A DNA stretch of 64,000 bases from Hyphomicrobium sp. D-2 (GTDB taxonomy: Bacteria > Pseudomonadota > Alphaproteobacteria > Rhizobiales > Hyphomicrobiaceae). The stretch is taken from positions 1-64,000 of the forward strand of contig NZ_JARXLA010000004.1 of assembly GCF_029872155.1 (NCBI RefSeq), in the 5' to 3' direction. Position 1 is the stretch's first letter. Each line of letters starts with the position of its first letter. The position numbers were made by a program, and so were the translations under genes. A model generated the notes under the pieces. The model did not search any database and was not told the origin of the DNA. It worked only from the letters and a program-made list of their open reading frames with translations. Shown here piece after piece: positions 46,232-55,977 of this stretch.

Positions 46232-46545
46232 CCGGCATCGACAGCGACGACACGACGACGAAAATCGAGGCCGCTGCGTTTCGGCGTCTGGTGCAGCATT
46301 TGCAGCGGCGTACCGACGTGCAGAACATCGACCTGATGAATCTGGCCGGGTTCTGCCGCAACTGTCTGGGCAACTGGTATCAGGAAGCGGCCGCCGAACT
46401 GGGCACGCCGCTGAGCAAGGATGAGGCGCGCGAGATCGTATACGGCATGCCCTATGCCGAGTGGCGTGCGCGCCATCAGACCGAAGCATCGGTTGACGCG
46501 CAGGCGAAGTTCGCGCAGTCCGAAGCCGCGCACGGCAAGGATTGA
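46228..46545 (+). CDS. DUF1244 family protein
   Basis: A 105-residue protein of the DUF1244 family, with its conserved core QHLQRRTDVQNIDLMNLAGF, CRNCLGNWY and YGMPYAEWRARHQ. The CxxC pair could bind metal. The fold is a small helical domain with no established activity. The ATGA overlap with the upstream N-formylglutamate amidohydrolase gene recurs in related bacteria. Confidence 0.88.
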   Translation: MTGIDSDDTTTKIEAAAFRRLVQHLQRRTDVQNIDLMNLAGFCRNCLGNWYQEAAAELGTPLSKDEAREIVYGMPYAEWRARHQTEASVDAQAKFAQSEAAHGKD

Positions 46546-46732
46546 GGCGTGGGCGCTTGAACGCTCAACGTTGTGGCGGCACTCCGGCTGATGTCGCCAC
46601 TGGTGTGACGTCAGCGCCGCAGGGGACAAAACAAGATTTCTCTGGATGGTTCTGCCACTCGCCTTGAAGGGGCAAGACGGCATCGATAGCGTCAGTCTCT
46701 CAAGTTTCAGTATCGCGACGGGAGATAGAGGG

Positions 46733-47032
46733 ATGACGACGCTACAGGCCTCGGCGCAGAAGCAATTGCGCCAGCTCGTCGAGCAGATCGAGCGGCTAGA
46801 AGAAGAGAAGAAGGCGCTCGCCGGCGACATTCGCGACAAGTATCTGGAAGCCAAGGGTATTGGCTTCGATGTGAAGGTGCTGCGTCAGGTGGTTCGCCTG
46901 CGCAAGAAGAGCACAACCGAGCGTCAGGAAGAGGACGCAGTGCTTGAGGTATATCTGCACGCGCTGGGCATGCTTGGCCCGTCCGATTCCGAGCACGACG
47001 CGATGGTCGACCAGATGATCGCCGCCGAATAA
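46733..47032 (+). CDS. gapR: GapR family nucleoid-associated protein (DUF2312)
   Basis: A 99-residue helical protein matching GapR, which encircles overtwisted, AT-rich DNA and supports replication in alphaproteobacteria. The coiled N-terminal helix LRQLVEQIERLEEEKKALAG, the block YLEAKGIGFDVKVLRQVVRL and RKKSTTERQEEDAVLEVY are family-typical. GGGAGATAGAGGG precedes the ATG. Confidence 0.93.
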   Translation: MTTLQASAQKQLRQLVEQIERLEEEKKALAGDIRDKYLEAKGIGFDVKVLRQVVRLRKKSTTERQEEDAVLEVYLHALGMLGPSDSEHDAMVDQMIAAE

Positions 47033-47119
47033 GCGGTTGTAACGATGGCCCATCGCCTCTGATCAGGTGACGGGCCGTTTGGCCGTTCGGGCATCTTCAC
47101 AAACAGCAGGCGCTTCTCA

Positions 47120-47160
47120 CACCGCCTCGACCGGCAATTGTTGCGACGGTCGAAGCGGTG
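47120..47160. terminator. Hairpin between convergent gapR and bactofilin genes
   Basis: CACCGC-TCGACCG pairs with CGGTCGA-GCGGTG around a 13-base loop, leaving one unpaired base on each side. It lies midway between the two gene ends. There is no clear T-run, so termination is inferred from position. Confidence 0.5.
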
Positions 47161-47169
47161 CGTAGACGT

Positions 47170-47700
47170 TTATTGAGTGCTGACATCCGTGCGCGAGCGC
47201 TCGATCACTTCGGGATCGAGCACCGGCATGAGTTCTGCGCGGTCATTGCTGCGGCGGACGCGGCCGTCGAACTGGGCGCCTTCGTCAATGGCGAGGTTCT
47301 GGTGGGTCACGTCGCCATCAACCTTCGCGGTTGCGTGCAGCTTCACCGTGACGGCGCGAATTGCGCCGCGCACGCCGCCACGCACTTCGATTTCCTCAGC
47401 GCAGACGGTGCCGGTTACCGAGCCTTCTTCGGTGATCACAACCTGCTTGCCGTGCACATTGCCGCGCACGTCGCCATCAACCTGCAGACGGTTGGCGGAG
47501 ATGATGGTGATCCGTTCTCCCAGAATGGTGAGATCGGTTCCGATCACGGAGGTGCCGGTGCTGGCCGACGATGAGCGATCGAACGGCGATTGGCCTGGAG
47601 TCGGTGGGATCTGACGCGGAGGCTGCATACCGCCCGATGCGAGCGGCAGCGGGCCGGGCTTGGGTTGCAACAGTCCGTTCTTGCTATCCGAATTGAACAC
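47170..47700 (-). CDS. Bactofilin (polymer-forming cytoskeletal protein)
   Basis: A 176-residue bactofilin that polymerises into cytoskeletal filaments. A Pro-rich N-terminal tail leads to the beta-helix core, built of short repeats: GTDLTILGERITI, NRLQVDGDVRGNVHGKQVVI, GSVTGTVCAEEIEVRGGVRG, KVDGDVTHQNLAIDEGAQF. The start is GTG at 47700, with GGAGG nine bases upstream. A peptidase partner, common beside bactofilins, is not present. Confidence 0.9.
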   Translation of the reverse strand: MFNSDSKNGLLQPKPGPLPLASGGMQPPRQIPPTPGQSPFDRSSSASTGTSVIGTDLTILGERITIISANRLQVDGDVRGNVHGKQVVITEEGSVTGTVCAEEIEVRGGVRGAIRAVTVKLHATAKVDGDVTHQNLAIDEGAQFDGRVRRSNDRAELMPVLDPEVIERSRTDVSTQ

Positions 47701-47953
47701 GCGATTACCTCCTGCGCGACCGGCGCGCCTTCCCACCACTAAAATGAATGTCCCACAGCAACGATGGAGGCTCACATACGCGGCTATTTTTTGTCGATAT
47801 TGAGAAGGTCGGCCATGAATCGGACTGGTCTGTTTTTTGCTGGGCGTACTGTTTGGCTTTCTGCCAAAACTTGGCACTAGTGTTGTGTAATCGAATGATA
47901 GACGTGGCGCTTGCGACATTCCTTGCGCGCGATGCCGGCATAGAAAGGCGAGC

Positions 47954-48199
47954 ATGTATCCCAACGACCCGCGAACTCTGGTTGAGCAGACGATGGCTTC
48001 GATCCAGCGCATTGCGCTGAAGATCGCCTCGCTGCCCGTGGAAGAGCGCGCCGCTGCACTCCAGGATGCACATAACGTGTATGCCGATGCGATGCATGAT
48101 CTGGGCGAGAACGATGCCGCTGCCGCGCAGTGGGTCGAGACTGTCATGGGTGCAATTCGCACGCTGGTGGATCGCATCGATCAGGACCGGGCCCACTAG
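47954..48199 (+). CDS. Small hypothetical protein
   Basis: An 81-residue, probably helical protein (VEQTMASIQRIALKIASLP, AALQDAHNVYADAMHDLG). I do not recognise the family. The frame has good coding character and AGGCGAGC lies before the ATG. No neighbour suggests a role. Confidence 0.6.
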   Translation: MYPNDPRTLVEQTMASIQRIALKIASLPVEERAAALQDAHNVYADAMHDLGENDAAAAQWVETVMGAIRTLVDRIDQDRAH

Positions 48200-48269
48200 C
48201 AGTTTGCGAAATCGTTTTTCCTGAGCCGCATCTACACTTCAAAAATATCGGCGCTGATGTCGGTTCAAT

Positions 48270-48722
48270 GTGTCTGGGAAGTTGAACAGTCGCGCAGATG
48301 CGTTCACTATCGAAGGTATAGCAAGCGCGAGCTATGCCATGCGTTCCGGGCATCGACAGAAGCTTTCCAGGCCGGCGAGTTCCTTCGCCGAACTCGACAG
48401 GCTTGAGCTTGGCGCAGCGCTGCTTGAGCGCGATGCAATCAACAATCGCGCATGGCTGACGGAGCTGGGCAAGCGCCCGCCGTATCACATTCCGCGCTGG
48501 GTCAGGTTCTCGCGGCGAGGGCAAAAGCTCTGGATCAGTGCGCTCGAGTACGCCGACTGGACCGGTGAAACGGCCGTAGCAATTTATAAAAATCGCAGGT
48601 TGCGCTGGGCGCTTCGAACGGGCTTTACGTTCGTGCTGGATCTGGTGTGCGTGGTAGCGGCGCTGGGCTTTATTCTGGCTGCTATCGCCGTCGCCTATGC
48701 GCTGTTTGTGCCACCGATCTGA
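48270..48722 (+). CDS. Hypothetical membrane-anchored protein
   Basis: A protein of up to 150 residues, beginning with GTG; ATG 48339 would give 127 residues and may be the real start. The middle is basic and the C-terminus is a long hydrophobic helix (FVLDLVCVVAALGFILAAIA), so it is a tail-anchored or single-span membrane protein. No family is recognised. Confidence 0.5.
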   Translation: MSGKLNSRADAFTIEGIASASYAMRSGHRQKLSRPASSFAELDRLELGAALLERDAINNRAWLTELGKRPPYHIPRWVRFSRRGQKLWISALEYADWTGETAVAIYKNRRLRWALRTGFTFVLDLVCVVAALGFILAAIAVAYALFVPPI

Positions 48723-48782
48723 TCGGGGTTAGCGCCAAACAAAATCACAGGCTGGAAGGCGTTGAGGGTGCCGCGTCTATGC

Positions 48783-49301
48783 TCAGCCGCGCTCGTACAC
48801 GGCCGCGCAGATGCGATCGTCCTCAAGCTTCTTTGCAAGGTCGGTTGCGCCGCCCGGTGCCCTTCCAGCCTGATGATCGATGTGGCGCTGCTCGCACCAG
48901 CGCCAGCGTGGGTCATCGCGCGAGGTAACGGGTTCGACGGCGGCGGGCTCTTCAGCGGGAAGCCGCGACTCCTGCTTGGGCGGCACAACAATGCTGTCGC
49001 CGCTATCGATAGCCTGCGCGCCATTTTCATCGTCGGGCTTCTTGGCGTCGATCGAACCGGTTTCAATTCGTGAGGTCGGGCCTGAAGTGGGAATGGCAAC
49101 GGCTTTGTCGACGGACGCATTGTGCACGCGGGCGGGCTTGTGCCGGCGGGCTACCTTCTTGTTGTTGGTCTGGCGGTAGTGCTTGGTGCTGGATGGCGAC
49201 GAGGACGACATGATGAGGCCATCGGTGGTGGCGCATCCCGCGATCAACGCACACATGACAATGCAGCTAACGACCAATGCACTGCGGCTTACCGACGACA
49301 T
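48783..49301 (-). CDS. Predicted lipoprotein, hypothetical
   Basis: A 172-residue protein with a signal sequence and a good lipobox (IVMCALIAGC, lipidated Cys at residue 23), so it is anchored in a membrane. The middle is Ser/Thr/Lys-rich and probably disordered. The C-terminus has DDPRWRWCEQRHIDHQAG and a short helix with two Cys. No family is recognised. GGAGGTGGGG upstream supports ATG 49301. Confidence 0.65.
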   Translation of the reverse strand: MSSVSRSALVVSCIVMCALIAGCATTDGLIMSSSSPSSTKHYRQTNNKKVARRHKPARVHNASVDKAVAIPTSGPTSRIETGSIDAKKPDDENGAQAIDSGDSIVVPPKQESRLPAEEPAAVEPVTSRDDPRWRWCEQRHIDHQAGRAPGGATDLAKKLEDDRICAAVYERG

Positions 49302-49641
49302 TACCCCACCTCCAAGAATCAGACGGAGCGAGTCCATCTGGAACTATCTATTCGGCTAGCTGACTCGCGGCGGGGGCGACAGGCTATGGCGGCGAAAGCC
49401 TGTTAAAGCGGCATCTTTGATGTGCAAATCGTTTGGAAGAATTGCGTCGGGCCGATAATTTTCCCCATCTGCATGCGATAGGGGCCCAATATCTTAGGCA
49501 CTGTTGCTCAGCGCGCCCTTTGCGTGGAGCGCCTGATTCGGCGGCAAATGCCGAATTTTCTGGTGCATCAGCAGGCAAATCAGAGAATTAATTGTTGCGG
49601 AGATCACGTTCAGCGTGTTCGCGGGCGGGGAGGGATACGCC
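49302..49641. other. Intergenic, no gene seen
   Basis: 340 bases between the divergent lipoprotein gene and the small membrane ORF. No conserved ORF, tRNA or hairpin with a T-run was found. Confidence 0.45.
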
Positions 49642-49764
49642 ATGCAGCACAGACGCACGCAGGCATTGGAAAGTCTGACTGAGAGTGCCTTTATCTGGTT
49701 CTTGATCGGGTTGGTGATGATCGGCACGATTGCCTGCGTTCTCAGCCTCATCGTGCCAGACTGA
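49642..49764 (+). CDS. Small single-span membrane protein
   Basis: A 40-codon frame with one hydrophobic helix (FIWFLIGLVMIGTIACVLSL) after a basic start, MQHRRTQ. GGGAGGGA lies 8 bases before the ATG, a better ribosome-binding site than many neighbours have. I do not recognise it. Its short length makes chance possible, but the charge pattern and site suggest a real gene. Confidence 0.5.
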   Translation: MQHRRTQALESLTESAFIWFLIGLVMIGTIACVLSLIVPD

Positions 49765-49933
49765 TAAGCTTGCTAACAGCTCGGCCAGCTATCGCTGCGA
49801 CCATGTTTTCGCCGGGGCCGCCAGACTGACCGATCCTGCGAAGTAAATGCGATCGGCCGGCGGATTTTGACGAAATTGATAGCCGTGCCCGTTAGTCTCG
49901 CGTCGCGATGCAATATGGGATGCGGAGACAACA

Positions 49934-50215
49934 ATGAGCCAAAACATCATCGTCGAGACGCGCCAGAAGCTTGATGAGCTGGAGCAGCGGATTCACGCGG
50001 CCCGGAACTCGATCGGCGCGGCCGGCAACTTCAGCGCTGAGGCGCAGAAGGATTGGGACGACATGGTCGCCAAGCACAGCGATATTCGTCGCAAGCTTGA
50101 CGCGCAGCCGGATCATCCGGTCGGTGTTGTCGAGGGCCTGCGCTACGACGTCGACACCCTGAGTGGCGCCTATGAGAAGTGGGTGGCCAAGATCGAAGGC
50201 AAGTTCAGCGCCTGA
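49934..50215 (+). CDS. Hypothetical coiled-coil protein
   Basis: A 93-residue protein, highly charged and helical (ETRQKLDELEQRIHAARNS), likely a short coiled coil. No signal peptide or membrane segment is seen. The family is not recognised. GGAGACAACA precedes the ATG. It converges with the second pqqA gene, sharing the terminator at 50307. Confidence 0.65.
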   Translation: MSQNIIVETRQKLDELEQRIHAARNSIGAAGNFSAEAQKDWDDMVAKHSDIRRKLDAQPDHPVGVVEGLRYDVDTLSGAYEKWVAKIEGKFSA

Positions 50216-50306
50216 GGCCGCGTGGCCTTGGTTCGGGTGTCTGCTAAGCAGCGAGCTGAGGTGCCGAGAGCCGATCTCGCCCTGAACCCATTTGGACAAA
50301 AAAATA

Positions 50307-50330
50307 CGGCGGTCGAAATTTCGACCGCCG
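50307..50330. terminator. Perfect palindromic terminator of pqqA copy 2
   Basis: CGGCGGTCGAAA and TTTCGACCGCCG are perfectly complementary. On the minus strand the stem is followed by TATTTTTTT, making a strong terminator 25 bases after the pqqA stop; on the plus side no T-run follows. Confidence 0.85.
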
Positions 50331-50355
50331 CATCTCTACCGCAGTAGAACGACAA

Positions 50356-50445
50356 TCAGATGATGTCGATCTCGGCCGGCATATAGGAAGTGACTTCGAG
50401 GCCAACTTCCTGCTCACGCACCTGCGGCTTGTTCCAGGTCTTCAT
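50356..50445 (-). CDS. pqqA: PqqA, PQQ precursor peptide (orphan copy 2)
   Basis: A 29-residue peptide, MKTWNKPQV then EVTSY with Glu17 and Tyr21, identical to the copy at 21271 except at positions 3, 5 and 8. Ten further codons differ only synonymously, so the protein sequence is under selection. GGAGGAAAC lies just upstream of the ATG, and a strong terminator follows, so it is a one-gene transcript. No pqqB-E genes are in the window. Extra pqqA copies occur in methylotrophs and may raise precursor supply. Confidence 0.85.
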   Translation of the reverse strand: MKTWNKPQVREQEVGLEVTSYMPAEIDII

Positions 50446-50724
50446 GGGTAGTTTCCTCCTTGATGGGAGGACGTCGGCATGGGCCCGTCCCCCACCATCC
50501 GGTATAGGTTGACGCATGGGGCCCTGCAACTGGATTCTGCGATTTTTGGTTATGTCTTGAGGTAGTTGCGTGTCTTTTTGGATGCCGCAGCGCAGCAAAA
50601 AATTCATCCGTTGGCGGTTTTTTGCGCAACGAAACGGCCGACATAAAAATTAACCGTCGCCGGGCGCGCAGGAGCGTCCGGAAAAGCAAAATTCAGGTGA
50701 AAGTGTTGGGTCGGAGTGAGAGCG

Positions 50725-51171
50725 TCACTCCTCGGCGTCGCCGCTGTTCCACTTCTGGATGGCGGTGAGCACCGACTTGCGGCACGGGCCGAGCGGGCCT
50801 TCGACATGGGCCACTTCATCGCCGCGGATGCCGGCATCGCGATAGTGCTTGTCGCAATAGGCCTGCTGCTGCGCCTGAAGCTCGGCCTGCGAGCGCTTCT
50901 TGGCGACGTCCGGATCGTTGATAGCGAGCTGCGGCTGCTCCGGCGCGGAACCGGGAGCGGGCAGGCGATCGAGCGTTGGCGGAACCACAAGCGGGGCACG
51001 CTCGGCAAGCTGCGGTTGCGCCGATTTCTTCGCGTCGCCGCCAATACCGACTGCGTTGAAGATGCCGCCGTTAAACTCGACGTCGTCCATGGAGCAACCT
51101 GCAACCGCAACAGCCGCACACAGCGGCAGCAGAGGCATAAATGCTCGAACGGCAAAGGATTTCGGCGGCAT
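50725..51171 (-). CDS. Predicted lipoprotein, hypothetical
   Basis: A 148-residue protein with a signal sequence and lipobox (CAAVAVAGC). The mature part is Gln/Ala-rich with a probable helix (ELQAQQQAYCDKHYRDAG) and two further Cys. It is not recognised. It lies 67 bases after lspA on the same strand and is probably the last gene of the ribF-ileS-lspA run; LspA would process its own signal peptide. Confidence 0.65.
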   Translation of the reverse strand: MPPKSFAVRAFMPLLPLCAAVAVAGCSMDDVEFNGGIFNAVGIGGDAKKSAQPQLAERAPLVVPPTLDRLPAPGSAPEQPQLAINDPDVAKKRSQAELQAQQQAYCDKHYRDAGIRGDEVAHVEGPLGPCRKSVLTAIQKWNSGDAEE

Positions 51172-51238
51172 GTTTTCCCCCGTGGCGTCCCTGCCAGCAT
51201 GACGATGGCTAGGTGCGGCGCAACGCTAATCTACTGCG

Positions 51239-51775
51239 CTACAACGGCTTTGCGGCGTCTTTGCGACTCGCCACGATCGAGTCATATAACAGCCCTATGA
51301 CCCCTGCAACTATCGCTACATCTGCGATGTTGAAGACATACCAGTAGTATCCAAAGGCGTGCATCGAGAAGAAATCTGCAACGCCGCCTAGCACCAGCCG
51401 GTCGATGGCATTGCCGATGGCGCCACCCATGATCAGCCCCAGCGAGACCGCCAGCAGTTTGCTGCCTCCGCCGCGGGCTACCCATAGCCAGAGCGCCAGC
51501 GTGGCCACAGCTGCCATCGCGGCCAGCATGATCTGACCGCTGTAGCTCTCCTGATCGAACAGGCTGTAGCTGATGCCGATGTTCTTCACGTAGACGAGAT
51601 CAAGGAACGGGTTGATGTAGACCCGGCCCTTATCGGCGATGCCGTAGATTTCCAGCATCCACCATTTATGCGCCTGATCCAGCACCAGCGTGATCAGGAA
51701 AACGATCAGCGCCAGGCGCGAGTAGGGCCCCCAGAACCAGCTTCCGCGTGCACCTGTTTGCGTTGTCTCGCTCAT
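51239..51775 (-). CDS. lspA: Lipoprotein signal peptidase
   Basis: A 178-residue inner-membrane aspartic protease that cleaves lipoprotein signal peptides. Four membrane helices are evident, with LDQAHKWW in the first, the catalytic Asp in [13 protein letters not shown] and the second Asp in VFNIADVAI. The ATG at 51775 overlaps the ileS stop by four bases, so translation is coupled. The ileS-lspA order is widely conserved. Confidence 0.95.
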   Translation of the reverse strand: MSETTQTGARGSWFWGPYSRLALIVFLITLVLDQAHKWWMLEIYGIADKGRVYINPFLDLVYVKNIGISYSLFDQESYSGQIMLAAMAAVATLALWLWVARGGGSKLLAVSLGLIMGGAIGNAIDRLVLGGVADFFSMHAFGYYWYVFNIADVAIVAGVIGLLYDSIVASRKDAAKPL

Positions 51776-54700
51776 GCGGCACCTTCTGCGCGGGCATCGA
51801 ACTCTCGTACGGCTTCGGCATCGCGGGCGGACAGATCGGGGAATGCCGGATCGGAGCCGACGTCGGTTACGATGCGCCAGGACCGGGCGCACTTTTTGCC
51901 TTCAGCCAGCTTCGGCACCACGCCGACATTCGGCACGTCTGGCAGCGTGAACGCTCCTTCGGGCGGCGCCTTGGCGATCAGCCGCGCCTGACTTGTGATG
52001 GCGACCTCTTCCAGATCGACGCCTTCCAGCGCGCGCAGTAGCTTTTCATCGGCGACATAAACCTCCGGCGCGGCCTCAAGGCTCGAGCCGATGCGCTTGC
52101 CCGCGCGCTCAAGCTCCAGGGCGCCGTTGATGACGCGACGCACTTCACGCACCTCGTCCCACTTGGCGGCCAGTTCATCATCGCGCCAGGCCGGGTCAAT
52201 CTCGGCGAAGCCTTCCAGGTGGATCGAGCCTTCGCGACCGGGCTGCCGGGCAAGCCAGGCTTCCTCGGCGGTGAACGACAGGATCGGCGCCAGCCAGGTG
52301 ACAAGCGCGTTGAAGATTTCGTCGATCACGGTCAGCGCAGCGCGGCGGCGCGTGCTGGAATGTGGATCGCAGTAAAGCGCGTCCTTGCGGATGTCGAAGT
52401 AGAACGCCGACAGTTCGGTGTTCATGAACTGCGACAGCACTGCCACCACCTTGCGATAGTCATATTCGGCGTAGGCGGCGCGCACTTCCCAGTCGAGCTC
52501 GGTCAGCCGGTGCAGCATCAGCCGCTCAAGCTCGAATTCGCGCATGTCGCGGAACTTGACGCGCTCGTCGTGATCCAGATGCGCAAGTGCGCCCAGCATC
52601 CAACGTAGCGTGTTGCGCAGCTTGCGATAGGATTCAGCCGCCGACTGCACGATGGCCGGGCCGAAGCGGATGTCATTGGTGGTGTCTGCTGATGCAACCC
52701 ACAGCCGCAGGATGTCGGCGCCGGAGGTCTTCATCACCTCCTGCGGTGACAGCACGTTGCCCTTCGACTTCGACATCTTCTCATCCCCCTTTTCGTCGAG
52801 GATGAAGCCGTGTGTCAGCACGATGTCGAATGGAGCGCGGCCGCGCGTGCCGCACGATTCCAGCAGCGATGACTGGAACCAGCCGCGATGCTGGTCGGAG
52901 CCCTCAAGATACATCACGCGGTCGAATGGGCCGTCTTCCGCGATCAGTTCTGGTGTGGCGCCCAGCGGCTCACGCTTGATGCCAGCCAGCGTTGGGAAGT
53001 GCTTGGGATCTTCCAGCGTAAAGGCGTGCGTCGATCCGGAATCGAACCACACATCGAGGATGTCCCGCACCTGTTCCCACTCGGCCGGGTTTTCGACCAG
53101 CCCGGTGAGGAAACGCTCCTTCGCGCCTTCGTCGAACCACACGTCGGCGCCCTTTTCAGCGAACGCAGCGGTGACGCGGCCGATGAGTTCCTTCGCCTTC
53201 GGAAACTTGGCTGACGGAATGACCTCGCCGGTTTCGGTGTTGCGGAACACGGTGATCGGTACGCCCCAGGCGCGCTGGCGCGAGACCACCCAATCCGGGC
53301 GGCCTTCCACCATGCTGCGGATGCGGTTCTCGCCAGTCTTCGGCACCCATTCGGTGTCGTCGATGGCCTTCACTGCAAGCTGGCGCAGCGTCTGATTGGC
53401 CGCCTTCGGCACGCCCTTCACCGGCTTGTCCATGGCGATGAACCACTGCGGCGTGTTGCGGAAGATCACCGGCTTCTTCGAACGCCACGAGTGCGGATAC
53501 TGATGCTTGATACGGCTGCGCGCGATGATGTTTTCAGCTTCGGCCAGCGCCTTGACGACGGAATCGTTTGCGTCGCCACGGTCGCCCTTTTCGGTGAGCA
53601 CACGGCGGCCTTCGAAGCCGGGCGCTTCGGATGTCAACACGCCGCCGGCATCGACGGTGAAGGGGATCGTGGTGTCGATGTCGCGCTCGTGCAGCGCCTT
53701 CTGGTTGGCAACCCAGATGATGTAGTCGTCGGCGCCATGGCCCGGCGCAGTGTGCACGAAGCCCGTACCCGCGTCGTCGGTGACGTGATCGCCGTTGAGC
53801 AGCGGCACGGTGAAATCGTAGCCGAGCGCGTGCAGCGGGTGCTGCGCGACGAGGGTCGCCAGAACGTCAGCGTCAACGCCGGCGCGACGTTCGAACGCTT
53901 CGACCTTCGAAGCCTTCATCACATCGGCTGCAAGCTTGTCGGCGAGGACGAGCTTGTCCCCTACCTTGGCCCAGTTGCCTTCCGGTGCGGCGGTGATTTC
54001 ATAAAGACCGTAGTCGATCTTCGACGAGAACGAGATCGCGCGGTTGCCGGGGATGGTCCACGGCGTCGTCGTCCAGATGACAACCGATGCTCCGGCCAGT
54101 TCGCCTGCATCGCTCGCCACAGGAAACTTCACCCAGATCGCATCCGACGTGTGCTCGTGGTACTCGACCTCGGCCTCGGCCAGCGCGGTCTTCTCAACCA
54201 CGGACCACATCACCGGCTTGGAGCCGCGATACAGCGTACCGTTCATGGCGAACTTCATCAGCTCGCCAGCGATGATCGCCTCGGCCGCGTAGTCCATCGT
54301 CTTGTAAGGGTGGTCCCAGTCGCCGATAACGCCGAGGCGCTTGAACTCCTCGCGCTGCACGTCGATCCACTTGGCAGCGAACTCGCGACACTCGGCGCGG
54401 AATTCGTTGATCGGCACCGCATCCTTGTTGCGGCCCTTGGCGCGATAGGCTTCCTCGATCTTCCATTCGATCGGCAGGCCGTGGCAGTCCCAGCCCGGAA
54501 CGTAGTTGGAGTCGAAGCCCGCCATGCTCTGCGATTTGACGACGAGATCCTTGAGGATCTTGTTCAGCGCATGGCCGATGTGGATGTTGCCGTTGGCGTA
54601 TGGAGGGCCGTCGTGCAGCAGGAACTTCGGCCGGTTGCGGCCCTGTTCGCGCAGGCGGTCATAGAGGCCCAGCTCGGTCCAGCGTTCCAGCAGGCGCGGC

Positions 54701-54867
54701 TCCAACGCGGGCAGTCCGGCACGCATCGGGAATTCGGTCTGCGGCAGGAACAGCGTCTTGCCCCAGTCGCGACCGCTTGCCCCGCCTTCCTTTGCGTCGA
54801 TTGCCGCTGGCCCGGTCGCATCTGTCTGCGCGCTGCCGTTGCCCTTGGTGCCGTTGTCCGTTGCCAT
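51772..54867 (-). CDS. ileS: Isoleucyl-tRNA synthetase
   Basis: A 1031-residue class I synthetase that charges tRNA-Ile. An N-terminal extension of about 35 residues precedes the core. NIHIGHA (HIGH motif, residues 96-99) and [11 protein letters not shown] (KMSKS, about 700) form the active site; an editing domain lies between. The C-terminal zinc site of the E. coli enzyme is reduced to KCARSW, lacking the other Cys, as in many alphaproteobacteria. ATG 54867 is chosen from the family N-terminus, with an upstream frame ignored. It lies 110 bases after ribF. Confidence 0.97.
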   Translation of the reverse strand: MATDNGTKGNGSAQTDATGPAAIDAKEGGASGRDWGKTLFLPQTEFPMRAGLPALEPRLLERWTELGLYDRLREQGRNRPKFLLHDGPPYANGNIHIGHALNKILKDLVVKSQSMAGFDSNYVPGWDCHGLPIEWKIEEAYRAKGRNKDAVPINEFRAECREFAAKWIDVQREEFKRLGVIGDWDHPYKTMDYAAEAIIAGELMKFAMNGTLYRGSKPVMWSVVEKTALAEAEVEYHEHTSDAIWVKFPVASDAGELAGASVVIWTTTPWTIPGNRAISFSSKIDYGLYEITAAPEGNWAKVGDKLVLADKLAADVMKASKVEAFERRAGVDADVLATLVAQHPLHALGYDFTVPLLNGDHVTDDAGTGFVHTAPGHGADDYIIWVANQKALHERDIDTTIPFTVDAGGVLTSEAPGFEGRRVLTEKGDRGDANDSVVKALAEAENIIARSRIKHQYPHSWRSKKPVIFRNTPQWFIAMDKPVKGVPKAANQTLRQLAVKAIDDTEWVPKTGENRIRSMVEGRPDWVVSRQRAWGVPITVFRNTETGEVIPSAKFPKAKELIGRVTAAFAEKGADVWFDEGAKERFLTGLVENPAEWEQVRDILDVWFDSGSTHAFTLEDPKHFPTLAGIKREPLGATPELIAEDGPFDRVMYLEGSDQHRGWFQSSLLESCGTRGRAPFDIVLTHGFILDEKGDEKMSKSKGNVLSPQEVMKTSGADILRLWVASADTTNDIRFGPAIVQSAAESYRKLRNTLRWMLGALAHLDHDERVKFRDMREFELERLMLHRLTELDWEVRAAYAEYDYRKVVAVLSQFMNTELSAFYFDIRKDALYCDPHSSTRRRAALTVIDEIFNALVTWLAPILSFTAEEAWLARQPGREGSIHLEGFAEIDPAWRDDELAAKWDEVREVRRVINGALELERAGKRIGSSLEAAPEVYVADEKLLRALEGVDLEEVAITSQARLIAKAPPEGAFTLPDVPNVGVVPKLAEGKKCARSWRIVTDVGSDPAFPDLSARDAEAVREFDARAEGAA

Positions 54868-54977
54868 GCTCTTGATCTTTCCAGTTTCGAGCCGGGGTTC
54901 TAGCAACATGCGGCCGCCATATCTAGGCGGTGGTCCGGCTCACCAACATGGGTTCACGCTGCACGCTTTTACTTCGC

Positions 54978-55910
54978 TCAGGCCGAACCGGTAGCGAGGA
55001 TGGCCTGAACGCGGGCGATATCCTCCTGCATCTGCGACACCAGCTCTTCGCTTGAATCGAATTTCCGGTCGGGGCGAATGAAGTCCACGAACTCTACTTC
55101 TATGGTGTGGCCATAGAGATCGCCGTCGAAGTTCAGCAGGAAGACCTCAAGCACCGGCTTGCCGTTGTCGTAGGTGGGCCGGGTGCCGAGATAGGCCGCG
55201 CCGTCATAGTGGGCGCCCTCGAAGTGGACGCGTACGGCGTAGATGCCATGGCCAAGGGTGTTTCCCTTCGCCAGCGGGATGTTGGCGGTGGGAAAGCCTA
55301 GTCCGGTGCCGCGCTTGGCGCCGCCAACCACCTGTCCGATAACGCTCCAGTTGCGCCCCAGTCGGCGGGCCGCGCCCTTCACGTCGCCTTGAGTGATGCG
55401 CAGGCGGATGTTGCTGGACGAGAAAACCTCGCCATGTTCGGCCACGGGCGAGATGATCGTGACGCCGAAGCCATAGCGTTCCCCCGCCGCGCGCAGGGTT
55501 TCGGGAGTGCCGATGCGCCTGCAACCGAAGAAGAAGTTATGGCCGACAATGACATGGCGCACACCAAGCCCTTCGACCAGAACCTGCTTGACGAAGTCGT
55601 CAGCTGAAAGGTCGGCCATTGCCTGATCGAAGTTCAGCACGACGGTGAGGTCGAGGCCGATCCGGTTGAACAGCGCGATCTTGGCGGGCAGCGTCGTCAG
55701 CCGGAAGATCGGCTCTTTCGGCTCGAAGAATTCGCGCGGGTAAGGCTCGAAAATCAGCGCCCCGGCCGGAGCGCCGATTTCCTGTGCTATTTCAACCGCC
55801 TTGTGGAGCAGGGCCTGATGGCCCCGGTGCACGCCGTCGAAATTGCCGATGGTCAGCACGGCACCGCGCGCGTTCGCGGGTACATCCTTATAGCCTTGAA
55901 CGACCAGCAT
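54978..55910 (-). CDS. ribF: Bifunctional riboflavin kinase/FAD synthetase
   Basis: A 310-residue enzyme making FMN and FAD from riboflavin. The N-terminal adenylyltransferase domain has LTIGNFDGVHRGHQAL, VVGHNFFFGCRR and the SSSNIRLRITQGDV loop. The C-terminal kinase domain has GTGLGFPTANIPL (the Thr-Asn motif) and HTIEVEFVDFIRPDRKFDS. Length is typical. The ribF-ileS-lspA order is conserved in proteobacteria. Confidence 0.96.
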   Translation of the reverse strand: MLVVQGYKDVPANARGAVLTIGNFDGVHRGHQALLHKAVEIAQEIGAPAGALIFEPYPREFFEPKEPIFRLTTLPAKIALFNRIGLDLTVVLNFDQAMADLSADDFVKQVLVEGLGVRHVIVGHNFFFGCRRIGTPETLRAAGERYGFGVTIISPVAEHGEVFSSSNIRLRITQGDVKGAARRLGRNWSVIGQVVGGAKRGTGLGFPTANIPLAKGNTLGHGIYAVRVHFEGAHYDGAAYLGTRPTYDNGKPVLEVFLLNFDGDLYGHTIEVEFVDFIRPDRKFDSSEELVSQMQEDIARVQAILATGSA

Positions 55911-55977
55911 CGTGTCTCCCCGGCCCGGTGCCGAATGTCGGCTGCTCCTGCAGCGCCTTACAAGGCGCCGGATCAGG

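Noticed and set aside
53491-54903. A 470-codon plus-strand open frame
   Set aside because: It is antisense to ileS, whose reading is certain; the composition is that of a shadow frame.
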